A stretch of DNA of 64,000 bases, from assembly GCA_964017045.1 (NCBI GenBank), contig OZ024802.1, positions 24,181,793 to 24,245,792 on the forward strand. The letters are read 5' to 3'. Numbering within the stretch: the first letter of the stretch is position 1; every line of letters starts with the position of its first letter. The position numbers and the translations under genes were made by a program. The notes below the pieces were generated by a model. The model saw only the letters and a program-made list of their open reading frames with translations, was not told the origin of the DNA and made no database searches. Of the stretch, positions 47,556 to 57,799 are shown piece after piece. This DNA is from Omphiscola glabra. Its lineage: Eukaryota; Mollusca; Gastropoda; Lymnaeidae.

Positions 47556-47920
47556 TTAGGAAAGAATTTATGGCGCTAAGCTGAGTTCAATAGCGCGAGA
47601 AAGGAAGTTCCCGAAAACTGCGCTAAATGAGATTCTTAAAAAATATCGCAGATGCGTTTGGTGCGGAAAAAAAACGGAAATATCTTAATTTAAATATGAG
47701 GTAGTAGCTCTTCGGTAGGATATAAGAATATTAATACAGTTCAGGGGCGTGGAAAAAATATTCGGCGGCGTATCTTGGTAGGATATGACTGATCTTGTGT
47801 CTTGTAAAGTGCGTTCCGTGAATGCGTGTTTTGCCAAGCACTTTAGTAGACGTGAGTTTCGCGCATTGGCGCCGACATTGCTTGGCGGGATATGTTATAA
47901 ATATTTATATATAAATTGGT
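47556..47920 (+). repeat. Dispersed repeat family A, copy 3 (diverged, partial)
   Basis: Shares AGTTCAATAGCGCGAGAAAG, CGAAAACTGCGCTAAATGAG, GTTCAGGGGCGTGGAAAAAA and GCGCATTGGCGCCGACATTG-type blocks with the other copies in the same order. Confidence 0.65.
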
Positions 47921-48839
47921 CACGCAACATCGGGTCTTTTTTTTTTAAATATAATAAACACAACATAAAATGAAATCTTGCCCTGCAAAGTGTAGTCATT
48001 GACATTACTGCACATAATGAATATAGTGATATAATGAAGAGTTTGAGGATAATTAAACTATAAAATTCTAAGTAAACCCGGGAAGCATTCCAAATTGTTT
48101 ACCCTCGTAACAGTTATGATTTCTGCAACAACCAAAACAAACCTAACACCTATAAGACAAAATTGCAAGAGCAAGAATTCTAACAAATTCTAGAGTCTAG
48201 TAACTAGACCAGAGCAATGATCTCTGAGCCTTCCATGACCAACAAGCCTCATGCCTCCTGCTATTAATAGGCTCTTTAAGTTCAATTTCTCAAAATATAT
48301 TTTCAAGTATTATAATTAAAAGAGTATTTAAAAACCAACAAAAAAAAAAGAAACGTTTTCTTATAAATCCTTTATTATTATAATATAAATATCCTAATAT
48401 CCCACCCGCTTTAACATCACAGATTTATTACACCAAAAATTGCAGAAAAACAGAACATAATACTGCACACCAAATTCACATGCGATATTTTTGTATCTAC
48501 TTGTTTTCTTTTCTATAAACATAACCTTAATAATTGCAAAATCTAAATGATCACTAATTAAATCCTTATTATCTCTAAAAGAGTTCATTGACGGCTGATT
48601 TCTGCGCTAGAGAAATACTTTAGATGTCGTGTGTTTTTAAATTGTTAGATGTTGGGCCTACCCTACCCTACCACATTTCATGCCCCTAAACTATTTTTTA
48701 TTTTCTATAATTGTGAAAACTTAATCTTAAATTTACAACAAAAGAAACTCTACATATCATATTAAATCTATTTTATATTAACGGCATTTTATTTTTTGAT
48801 ATCTTCATTAAAAATTTAACCAAACTTTTTTTTTTTAAT

Positions 48840-49090
48840 TAATCTTAAAAAATGATCTCATTTAGTCGGGAATTTTATTTCGTGAAATCGATGGCATCGC
48901 ATTTCCTTTATATTCCCTTTGAAAAACAGGAAAAACCTGTTTTGGGTGGTTATCGTTTGGCCGGGGGAGGGGGGGGGCTGAAAAACTTGAAAGAATGTGT
49001 TGCCATGGGCAACGAGTCTATGTGCCAAGTTTCAGCTCGATAGGTGGACGGAAAGTGGGTCAGTTAGCCGTCCGAGGGTTTCGCCCTAAA
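48840..49090 (+). repeat. Dispersed repeat family B, copy 2 (inverse orientation)
   Basis: GAAAGAATGTGTTGCCATGG, CAACGAGTCTATGTGCCAAG and TTTCAGCTCGATAGGTGGAC, then GTCAGTTAGCCGTCCGAGGG. A poly-G tract lies inside. Open frames across it are not conserved. Confidence 0.6.
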
Positions 49091-50109
49091 CACATAAAAG
49101 CGAAGATAATAAACATAAAGATTAAATAATAAATAGAAAAGAACATTAAAATAATTTCCCCCCCCCCCCCAAACCAACTTTTGAAGCTGCGGGAAAATGT
49201 ATTAAAAAATAATGGTCTTTCTATTGAGAACCAATGTGACCAAAACAAATATCATTAATATGTCAGTGAAAGCCAGTCTCATGTAGGACCCAATCTTTAG
49301 GGTATTTAAGATGATTTCTACTGCTTCAAACTCATGTATGACGTCGGTTACATTCGTATCTTCAATCTGATTGACATCGTAACATGAAGTCTGCTCCGGG
49401 ACGTGCCTCGACGTGAACCCACGCAACATTGTATGCTTTTATCTTGATGGCTTTTGACATCATCATCAACTTCGTAATAGATTCCAGTATTCATACATCG
49501 TTGTTTTGTTTTGTTTTTCTTTCTGAAAACGGTGTCCCAATAATATAGCCAATGTTCTTGCCATCTCTTTCTTGAAACTGAAACTTGTCTCTTTTTGAAA
49601 TCCTATATTCAGTTAACTTTATAGGCTTTGAAAGATGATTTTTACACCAGGCAGTTTCCTGGGCTAAACAGAATTTTTTTAAAAATGTTAATGGAGCTAC
49701 AAAGGCCATGTTTAAAAATAATTTTTTTTTTCAATCTCTGCCCAATGAGTTCTTTGTATTGTTATTACAACAATGATTATGAGTTGAAATTAAAGTACAT
49801 TCTTATATTTCTTATTAGTATTATTAATGAGTCCAACAAAACGAAGGTAGGCTTTGACAAACATTTACAAACATCTTTTTTTTTTTAAATTCATTTGATG
49901 GAATGATCATCCTTGAATAAAATGTTCAATAAATCCTGCCCCCCCCCCCCTGTGATCTCCAGTGAAGTCCTCAGTCTGTACTCCCATGTGACGTCCCAGA
50001 TTTGCTATGAATGGAATTTTTTTATTTAAAAAAAACCACAATAAAATCATGGAGGTCGTCTGATTATCGTTCAACATGTTTAATAGAGCAGGCAAATAGT
50101 GCGTTGTTA

Positions 50110-50935
50110 GGGGGCGTGGGGAGAGAGTGTGCATAGAGAATGTGCATAGAGAGTGTGAATAGAGAGTGTGCATAGAAAATGTGCATAGAGAGTGTGAATA
50201 GAGAGTATGTATAGAGAATGTGCATAGAGAGTGTGCAAAGAGAATATGAATTAAGAGTGTGAATGGAGAGTGTGAATAGAGAGTGTGAATAGAAAGTATG
50301 TATAGAGAATGTACATAGAGAGTGGGAATAGAGAGTGTGAATAGAGAATGTGCATAGAGAGAATGCATATAGAGTGTGCATAGATAGTGTGAATGGAGAG
50401 TGTGCATAGAGAATGTGCATAGAGAGCGTGAATAGAGAGTATGTATAGAGAATGTGCATAGAGAGTGTGAATAGAGAGTGTGCATAGAGAATGTGCCTGA
50501 GACTGTGCATAAAGAATGTGCGTAGAGAGTGTGCATAGAGAATGTGCGTAGAGAGTGTGCATAGAGAGTGTGCTTAGGGGATGTGCATAGACATTGTGCA
50601 TAAGGAATGTTCTCAGAGAGAATGTGCCTTTAAATCATGGATAGAAAATGTGCATATAAATCATGAATAGAGCATTGGCATAAAGAGAATGGACAGAGAA
50701 TGGGCATATAAGGCATGGACAGAGAATGGGCATATAAGGCATGGACAGAGAATGGGCATATAAGGCATGGACAGAGAATGGGCATATAAGGCATGGACAG
50801 AGAATGGGCATATAAAGCATGGCTAGAGAATGGGCATGTAAATAATGAATAGAGCATGTACATATAGAGAATGGATGGCATGTGCATATAGATAATGGAT
50901 AGAGAATGTGCATATAAAGCATGGCTAGAGCATGT
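50110..50935 (+). repeat. Two adjoining minisatellites: 15-bp GAGAGTGTGCATAGA and 26-bp GGCATGGACAGAGAATGG
   Basis: The first (50110-50620) has about 33 units with GAATGT/GAGTGT variants; the second (50640-50935) has units of about 26 bp. Minus-strand frames full of HSLCT/SIHTLY are repeat artefacts. Confidence 0.95.
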
Positions 50936-51044
50936 GCATCATTGTTTAACACTGTACCAGGCAATATCACTATAACACAGTGACACAAATAATCAGATAT
51001 CGAGATTTTTTCTCCCGCTCCAGATCTTATCCCGAAACTTCTCG

Positions 51045-51485
51045 TCTCGGCACTCCATCGTGTCAGCACTATCACACGGCACTCCATCGTGTCAGCACTA
51101 TCGCAAGGCACTCCATCGTGTTAGCACTATCGCAAGGCACTCCATCGTGTTAGCACTATCGCAAGGCACTCCATCGTGTTAACACTATCGCAAGGCACTC
51201 CATCGTGTTAGCACTATCACAAGGCACTTCATCGTGTTAGCACTATCACAAGGCACTCCATCGTGTTAGCACTATCACAAGGCACTCCATCGTGTTAGCA
51301 CTATCACAAGGCACTCCATCGTGTTAGCACTATCACAAGGCACTCCATCGTGTTAGCACTATCACAAGGCACTCCATCGTGTTAGCACTATCACAAGGCA
51401 CTCCATCGTGTTAGCACTATCACAAGGCACTCCATCGTGTTAGCACTATCACAAGGCACTCCATCGTGTTAGCACTATCACAAGT
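51045..51485 (+). repeat. 30-bp minisatellite GGCACTCCATCGTGTTAGCA (about 15 copies)
   Basis: Unit ends CTATCACAA; early copies carry CGCAA, later ones CACAA, showing directional homogenisation. Confidence 0.97.
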
Positions 51486-51619
51486 AAAGACGCTTTTAAA
51501 CCTCGCCAAAACAAAAATGAAGATTGAACCAAGTTCATATTAACCGATCACCCTCACAATTTGACAGCCAAAAAAAATATTCATAAAGAATCGTAACATA
51601 CCTCTTGCTGACCCCGACA

Positions 51620-51750
51620 CTAACAGGGTATTCTCCTCCCCTCCACTAACAGGTTATTCTCATCCCCTCCACTGACAGGTATTCTGATCCACTCCACTGA
51701 CAGGGTATTCTCATCCCCTCCACTAACAGGTATTTCTCATCCCCTCCACT
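51620..51750 (+). repeat. Short 27-29 bp repeat CACTAACAGGTATTCTCATC
   Basis: Five units ending CCCCTCCACT. They abut the Penelope-like fragment directly, so the array may mark its truncation point. Confidence 0.85.
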
Positions 51751-51751
51751 G

Positions 51752-52214
51752 ATTGTCTTCAGACGGGACAAAAATCTAGGTGACCTTCTAGTATATAGTC
51801 GCCTTCGAGCTGACCAGTCTAACTTTGGGGCTAAACTATGCTCAAGGAGCAGATGTAGGACTTTTCCCTAAACACTCCAAACAAAAAATATTAGCCTCCC
51901 TAAAGTTACCTTTACCGTCAAAGAGGGTTTCACATGCATATTTGTCGGAATGTGATATATATATAATCTTGTGCCGTAGATGCCATTCTAGTTATATAGG
52001 CGAAACTGGGAGAAGATTGGCAGATAGATTAACAGAACATCTTCGAGATATTGAACAAGGTAAACTTTCCCCAGTCTCTTCATATTTCAACAGAGAACAA
52101 CATAAAGGTGCATTACATGTATCCATTACGGCACTAATTTCGTGCACAAACACACCAGAGAGAGTGAAAATGGAGAACACATTTATTCAGCTTTTCGGTA
52201 CCATATCGGTATGA
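51752..52214 (+). pseudogene. Penelope-like retroelement 3' fragment with GIY-YIG endonuclease domain
   Basis: An open frame reads VFRRDKNLGDLLVYSRL from 51755 and stops near 51871. The +1-shifted frame then carries on to the TGA at 52214. It contains CDIYIILCRRCHSSYIGETG, followed by RRLADRLTEHLRDIEQG and PVSSYFNREQH. Together these are the GIY-YIG endonuclease region typical of the C-terminus of Penelope-like elements: the C-x2-C pair, the YIGETGR core and the RxxEHxxDI helix. The reverse transcriptase upstream is missing; a short tandem repeat (about 51620-51750) abuts the fragment directly. The frameshift and truncation make it a dead copy. A host GIY-YIG gene is unlikely because the preceding RRDKNLGDLLV segment is Penelope-specific in my experience. 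Confidence 0.8.
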
Positions 52215-52436
52215 ATCAAATACTCTCTTATTAATGTTTCTTAATTTCCCTGTATTTCTTCTTATTTTCGTTCTTATTCTTTAGATTTTATGCATCCTTA
52301 AACATTTTGGTCCGTTAAGATTCTCTACCTTATTTTTTCACAGTACCAATTTTTATATTCTTTCACTTCCTGTAATCCTACTTCCGGCAACAAAAGGAAA
52401 TCTCAAAAGTTGTTAACGTATCTCTGTTACTTGTCA

Positions 52437-52535
52437 TACTTCTTTGGGATTCTTATAAAGTGCGCTATTTGTTTTCATGTTTTGTCGAATGTTCAGCCCC
52501 AACCCGCCATTGCCAGATATTACATTTTATAAATG
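52437..52535 (+). repeat. Dispersed repeat family A, 3' fragment
   Basis: GGGATTCTTATAAAGTGCGC followed by TTTCATGTTTTGTCGAATG and CGCCATTGCCAGATATT corresponds to the end of family A only. Confidence 0.5.
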
Positions 52536-52642
52536 ATTTATACGAAAAACTTAGTTTTTAGGGATTTTGTAAAATTATTTCTAACATGAAAATATTTTGG
52601 GAGTCAAAAATTATTATAGATTAGTTAATAATAATTTTTTTT

Positions 52643-52707
52643 AAGAGCCGCATCTAGTTATTGAAAGAGCTTCCTGCGGCTCCGGAGTCACGGGTTGCCG
52701 ACCACTG
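52643..52707. mobile_element. Right end of a hAT MITE (GGTTGCCGACCACTG)
   Basis: The sequence GAGCCGCATCTAG ... GCGGCTCCGGAGTCACGGGTTGCCGACCACTG ends like the element at 23.95-24.11 kb. No left terminus was found upstream, so the copy is truncated or the left end has decayed. Confidence 0.6.
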
Positions 52708-52869
52708 CATTATGATAATAAATATTTCTGTTTAGGTTTAGATTTACATATATATATATATATATATATCGAAAAAAAGCCATAAACAAAATTATAAAAA
52801 ACTATAAGTCAGATCCTACGATCTGTTTAGTCAAACATGAGAAATCGCTTTATTTTTACGGAATAAACT

Positions 52870-53125
52870 TGAACATGACTTTAACATGCCTTTAACATGG
52901 CTTTAACATGACTTTAAAATCACTTTAACATGACTGTAACATGACTGTAACATGACTGTAACATGACTTTAACATGGCTTTAACATGGCTTTAACATGAC
53001 TTTAAAATCACTGTAACATGACTTTAGCATGGCTTTAACATGGCTTTAACATGACTTTAAAATCACTGTAACATGACTTTAGCATAACTTTAACATGACT
53101 TTAACACGATTTTAGCATGACTTTA
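52870..53125 (+). repeat. 13-bp minisatellite AACATGACTTTAA
   Basis: About 20 units with GACTTT/GGCTTT/GACTGT variants. Confidence 0.9.
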
Positions 53126-53374
53126 ACGATGTCTTTATCTGCTGGTGTCTCGCAGAACTGTCGATTCTGTATCGATCTGCAGTCGGCGTCGTTCTAAGGA
53201 GACATCTGCACCGTAAAGCCAATTAGCTATAGTAATAGATTTAATGAGCTTGGGCCTCGTTCTGTGTCTCTTCAGTCAGCCATTTTTTTGGGTCCCGTTG
53301 TTTTGGATAGTGTATTGTTTTTATTTGTAGCTTGATTCATGCGCTATTATAGTTTGTAGCTTGGTTTATTGATT

Positions 53375-53485
53375 GGTGTTCGGTGTTGTTCATTGATTGG
53401 TATTCGGTGTTGTTCATTGATTGGTATTCGGTGTTGCTCATTGATTGGTATTCGGTGTTGTTCATTGATTGGTATTCGGCGTGGT
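53375..53485 (+). repeat. 25-bp repeat TTCATTGATTGGTATTCGGT (five copies)
   Basis: Uniform unit followed by GTTG. Downstream to 53735 lies a GA-rich (GAGAGA) microsatellite region. Confidence 0.9.
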
Positions 53486-54332
53486 TTCTTTTGTTGTTTA
53501 TTGTGTGGTTAATTGTTCAGTTTATTGTAGAGCTAAGGAAATAGACATTGCGACTAAAATGTGAACTGACAGAGATAAGAAACATCGTGGAGCGTTCAGC
53601 AGGGAGAATGGAGATTAAATAGACGGAAGATGAGAGAGAGGGTGAGCGGGGGAGAAATAGAGAGAGAGAGAGAGACAGACAGAGAGAGTTCAGAGAGAGA
53701 GAGAAAGGGGGGAGAGATTGAGAAGGATTCTTAAACGTTAATAAATCGAATAATTAAGAAGACGAGAACACGCTGACACGAATAATCAGATCTCGCCAAT
53801 TGCCCAATGATAGTCTCGCATCCTGACACGCTGCATGTCAATTGTTTTCTTGTCGTTAAATCGAATCGTCCGATTACTTGATAAATCCGAGTGATCCATC
53901 GTGCAGGTCACACGACGCTTGCCGAGAAAACAATTTGTTGCCAACGTATTTAACGATATATTCCTCGATGTATATTGGCTTGTATTGTCCCCATAGGCTT
54001 GTGTATATATATTGTATTGTTGCGTTTTGATTTGTATAGCGTTTTGAGCCTTAATTAGGGATGAAGCGTGTTTTTAAATGAACTTTATTATATATTTTTA
54101 TATATATATATATATAGTGGGACAGCCTCGTGTATTTGTGTTCAATGTACATGAAATTTAGATCTTTGCCGGTTTTTAAACCCTAACATATATATATCCT
54201 TACTTACATATTACAAGCTTTTAACGTCTGACATCACTACCTTATTTTTAAATTAATTGTTCATTGTGTCAAGTATTCTGATTTTAAAAATGTGGGAATT
54301 AAATTGGAAGCTCGGCAAATGACTAATGTTCA

Positions 54333-54363
<31 letters not shown>

Positions 54364-54681
54364 AAGCATGGAATAAACCAAGTCTTATTCGACTTGGACC
54401 TGGTTATAAAAATGAAAGGGGATAGTAAGATAACATGGAACCTAAGATAAGCGACCGCCTAGAGTCAGTTAGAACAGGACTGTACACCCAGCGTGTCAGT
54501 CAGATGATTTGGCAGACATGATGACGATGATCCTCGCGGTCACGAGAGTCTACGGGAAATTTGAAGGAGAAGCTGGCAGATCACGAAGAACCAGTATAAC
54601 GTATTGTAAAGCAAGCTCTTTATCGTCAAACAGTACACGCGCTCAGTGGGAGCAGGTTGAAAACAAAAGCTGAAAATTATA

Positions 54682-54737
54682 ATGCCAGCTACGAGGTGGA
54701 CAGTTTACCTGATAGTAGTGATAGCTTTCCAAAAGAC
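54682..54737 (+). CDS. Candidate first exon encoding a signal peptide
   Basis: ATG opens MPATRWTVYLIVVIAFQK, a short basic start followed by a hydrophobic core, and is cut after 18 codons plus two bases by the consensus donor GTAAGT (54738). The preceding 200 bp are less repetitive than the surroundings. No TATA box sits at a convincing distance and no in-frame second exon was found, so this is only a candidate start of a secreted protein gene that continues downstream. Confidence 0.35.
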
Positions 54738-55056
54738 GTAAGTGGATGACGCTTTTTGGTTTACAGAGAAAACAATTACAATGGCTCTCGCCATACTTCC
54801 GACATGGCAATTCTCACAATGATCGTGTCTTTTCTGGAGCATAGGGCTTGTCATTTAATGGCGGAAATTTATTAATAGAACATCCGGGCATACAGTCTGA
54901 CCAATCTCATTAAGACATTAATAAAAATTGGCCAATCTTTCAACATGCAGCTGTTGGGTATTTATCCCCTAAATGGGACACAGCATAGTGGGTCTTAACT
55001 TAGACCAAAACATGTTTACATCTTAATTTTTCCAAAGGTTTTACAAACTTTTACTG

Positions 55057-55059
<3 letters not shown>

Positions 55060-55096
<37 letters not shown>
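55060..55096 (+). repeat. (AT)n microsatellite
   Basis: About 18 AT units; a shorter one lies at 52749-52770. Confidence 0.95.
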
Positions 55097-55100
<4 letters not shown>

Positions 55101-55834
55101 AGAAGTTACGTTTTACGAAAACGTTGTCTAAAAATTGTAACATTGCGTAATGTGATGTAACGTTTTCCGGTCCTAAAAATGGCAAACCCTATGAACGGAA
55201 AAAAACAATCAAGTTCCTGCAAAGAGATTCATAGGCAAACCACGACATCTCATTCACGACATCATGGTTTCAGTCTGTGAGTCTCAGATTGGGGGGGGGG
55301 GGGGGGGAACATTGTAGTGTTTTTTGAACCTGTATCGAATGTGAACAATGAGAGTTATTTTCTAAAACGTCCTAGGACAAAGATGGCTTGCGGATATTTC
55401 AGCCAGATGTAATCGTCATTACCGGACACTGCAACAGGGTGGAGCTGCTCCGCGCACCGCAAGAAACAATATAATTGCTCTCTTCATCCGGAGAATGTAA
55501 CGTTCATCAAACCAGGCGCGTGACCCCAAGATAGCCTGGTATTAAACCCAGTAGATTATGCTATTTAAGGTCCTCTCCAAAACACAAAAAAAAAAGAGTC
55601 TACTTCACGGTGAAACATGTAACAATAGAGCAAAATGTATCAGTGCTTTATAAACCATTGAACCATATCCGTTTAGAAAAACAGCTTAGAACCGACGAGT
55701 ACACGTTGATTTTGATTTTTTTTAATGAAAATCTAGTTGTAAAAATTAACTTTTAGAAACATGTTACTTCGTTCGCAAAGATGTCACGTGTTCGTGATTA
55801 TGAAACGTGTTGATGAGATGCGGGGCTCTCACGT

Positions 55835-56005
55835 GCATTTCTAGATTGAATGTTCGATCTCCTTTATAGAAGCACACTTTCTAGATTGAATGTTCGATCT
55901 CCTTTATAGAAGCACATTTTCTAGATTGAATGTTCGATCTCCTTTATAGAAGCACATTTTCTAGATTGAATGTTCGATCTCCTTTATAGAAGCACATTTT
56001 CTAGA
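55835..56005 (+). repeat. 42-bp minisatellite, split by a retroelement (last unit at 56721-56765)
   Basis: Unit TTTCTAGATTGAATGTTCGA plus TCTCCTTTATAGAAGCACA, four copies before the insertion and one after it. Confidence 0.95.
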
Positions 56006-56720
56006 TATATCTCATTAGGGAATGGCGTCAGCGGGCCGTCGAGCTCGCGCTCCTTATGCCCTCCCTGGCGCCCACCCACACCTGCCAGGCGTCGGGTCTC
56101 CCCGACGTCGGGCCGTGCGGGAGAACGCCAGAGACCTCCCCGGGCGTGAAGCGCCCCCACCAGCAACCGCTCGATCGGGTTTGCCGATGGAGGCCCTCCC
56201 CGCCCGGAGACATCTGGTAGACCGAAGACGCTGCGCTTAAAGCGTCCGCAGTCCACTTTCCTAGGGGCCGGGACGGCAAATTAACGTCCCAAATCTCCTT
56301 CCACCCGTCCCGGGGAAGCATCGGACGCCCTCTAAGAGGGATTCTACAGTGGGTTTCCACCTCGCAACTAATTCGCGAAGTAGCTGGGACGAAACGGTTG
56401 CCTAGGAGCAGCTTTCTCAGGGCTGCATATTTAGAATCATCGGCCATAGGCTTCCACCACAGTCTATCGCCTCATATCCCTTAACGGCAACTTGTAATCA
56501 TGATCCCTACCCTGTGTTTGCCTTTTCTTCCCCCTGTGAAGTATCACAGGTGGCAGCCCTGTAGGAGCCGTTTATTCCAGCAACTACCATGCATGTCCCT
56601 GTCTGCCATGCGGGACACGCAATGGTGGTAATGTGCCCCGGGTTAACGCCGAGGGGGTCGGTGGCCAGCGCTTCCAAATCGGCAAGCCACTACAGACTTG
56701 TCGACCGGAACCCCGGGGGG
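56006..56720 (-). mobile_element. GC-rich non-autonomous retroelement, copy 3 (about 715 bp), inserted in a minisatellite
   Basis: This is the longest copy. It splits a 42-bp tandem array (55830-56000 before, 56721-56765 after). Its flanks read ACATTTTCTAGA on the left and ACACTTTCTAGA on the right, a 12-bp duplication with one mismatch. Its presumed 5' end (plus-strand right end) is the same CCCCGGGGGG boundary as copy 2, so this is probably full length. A minus-strand frame of 139 codons (56028-56447) stays open here but is disrupted in copy 2, so coding capacity is doubtful. Confidence 0.8.
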
Positions 56721-56794
56721 ACACTTTCTAGATTGAATGTTCGATCTCTTTTATAGAAACACATTTCCCCTACTATGACATTTTGACGGTCGCT

Positions 56795-57795
56795 TGTGTT
56801 TTGGAGAGACTTGAGTGAGACTGAGAGAGAGACTTGAGTGAGACTGAGAGAGTGACTTGAGTGAGACTGAGAGAGTGACTTGAGTGAGACTGAGAGAGTG
56901 ACTTGAGTGAGACTGAGAGAGTGACTTGAGTGAGACTGAGAGAGTGACTTGAGTGAGACTGAGAGAGTGACTTGAGTGAGACTGAGAGAGTGACTTGTGT
57001 GAGACTGAGAGAGTGACTTGAGTGAGACTGGGAGAGTGACTTGAGTGAGACTGAGAGAGAGACTTGAGTGAGACTGAGAGAGAGAGACTTGAGTGAGACT
57101 GAGAGAGTGACTTGAGTGAGACAGAGAGAGAGACTTGAGTGAGACTGAGAGAGTGACTTGAGTGAGACTGAGAGAGAGAGACTTGAGTGAGACTGAGAGA
57201 GTGACTTGAGTGAGACTGAGAGAGAGAGACTTGAGTGAGACTGAGAGAGAGAGACTTGAGTGAGACTGAGAGAGAGAGACTTGAGTGACACTGAGAGAGT
57301 GACTTGAGTGAGACCGAGAGAGAGTGACTTGAGTGAGACTGAGAGAGAGACTTGAGTGAGACTGAGAGAGTGACTTGAGTGAGACTGAGAGAGAGAGACT
57401 TGAGTGAGACTGAGAGAGTGACTTGAGTGAGACTGAGAGAGAGAGACTTGAGTGAGACTGAGAGAGTGACGTGAGTGAGACTGAGAGAGAGAGACTTGAG
57501 TGAGACTGAGAGAGAGAGACTTGAGTGAGACTGAGAGAGAGAGACTTGAGTGACACTGAGAGAGTGACTTGAGTGAGACTGAGAGAGAGTGACTTGAGTG
57601 AGACTGAGAGAGAGAGAGACTTGAGTGAGACTGAGAGAGTGACTTGAGTGAGACTGAGAGAGAGAGACTTGAGTGACACTGAGAGAGTGACTTGAGTGAG
57701 ACTGAGAGAGAGTGACTTGAGTGAGACTGAGAGAGAGAGACTTGAGTGAGACTGCGAGAGAGAGACTTGAGTGAGACTGAGAGAGTGACTTAAAC
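56795..57795 (+). repeat. 22-24 bp GA-rich minisatellite (about 43 copies, 1 kb)
   Basis: Unit GACTTGAGTGAGACTGAGAG with AG or AGAGAG endings. The minus-strand 329-codon frame (SLSLTQVTLSVSLKSL) is entirely repeat. Confidence 0.97.
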
Positions 57796-57799
57796 GTGC

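Larger units (their letters stand above)
53740..55830. other. Mostly unique sequence around a candidate signal-peptide exon
   Basis: Holds poly-C (54332), (AT)n (55060) and poly-G (55291) tracts. A minus-free plus frame at 55379-55478 (KDGLRIFQPDVIVITGHC) is open for about 33 codons but does not join the exon at 54682 in frame. Confidence 0.4.

Noticed and set aside
49907..50536. 209-codon minus-strand frame (HSLCTFSIHTLY)
   Set aside because: Translation of the 15-bp GAGAGTGTGCATAGA array.
51045..51485. CRISPR-like 30-bp repeats
   Set aside because: Contiguous tandem repeat without unique spacers.
55379..55478. Second exon for the candidate signal-peptide gene (KDGLRIFQPDVIVITGHC)
   Set aside because: The acceptor TCCTAG is present, but joining to 54737 gives a different frame with a stop after about 12 codons.
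56690..57679. 329-codon minus-strand frame rich in SLSLTQV
   Set aside because: Pure translation of a GA-rich minisatellite; all frames without stops follow the unit, and there is no unique sequence.
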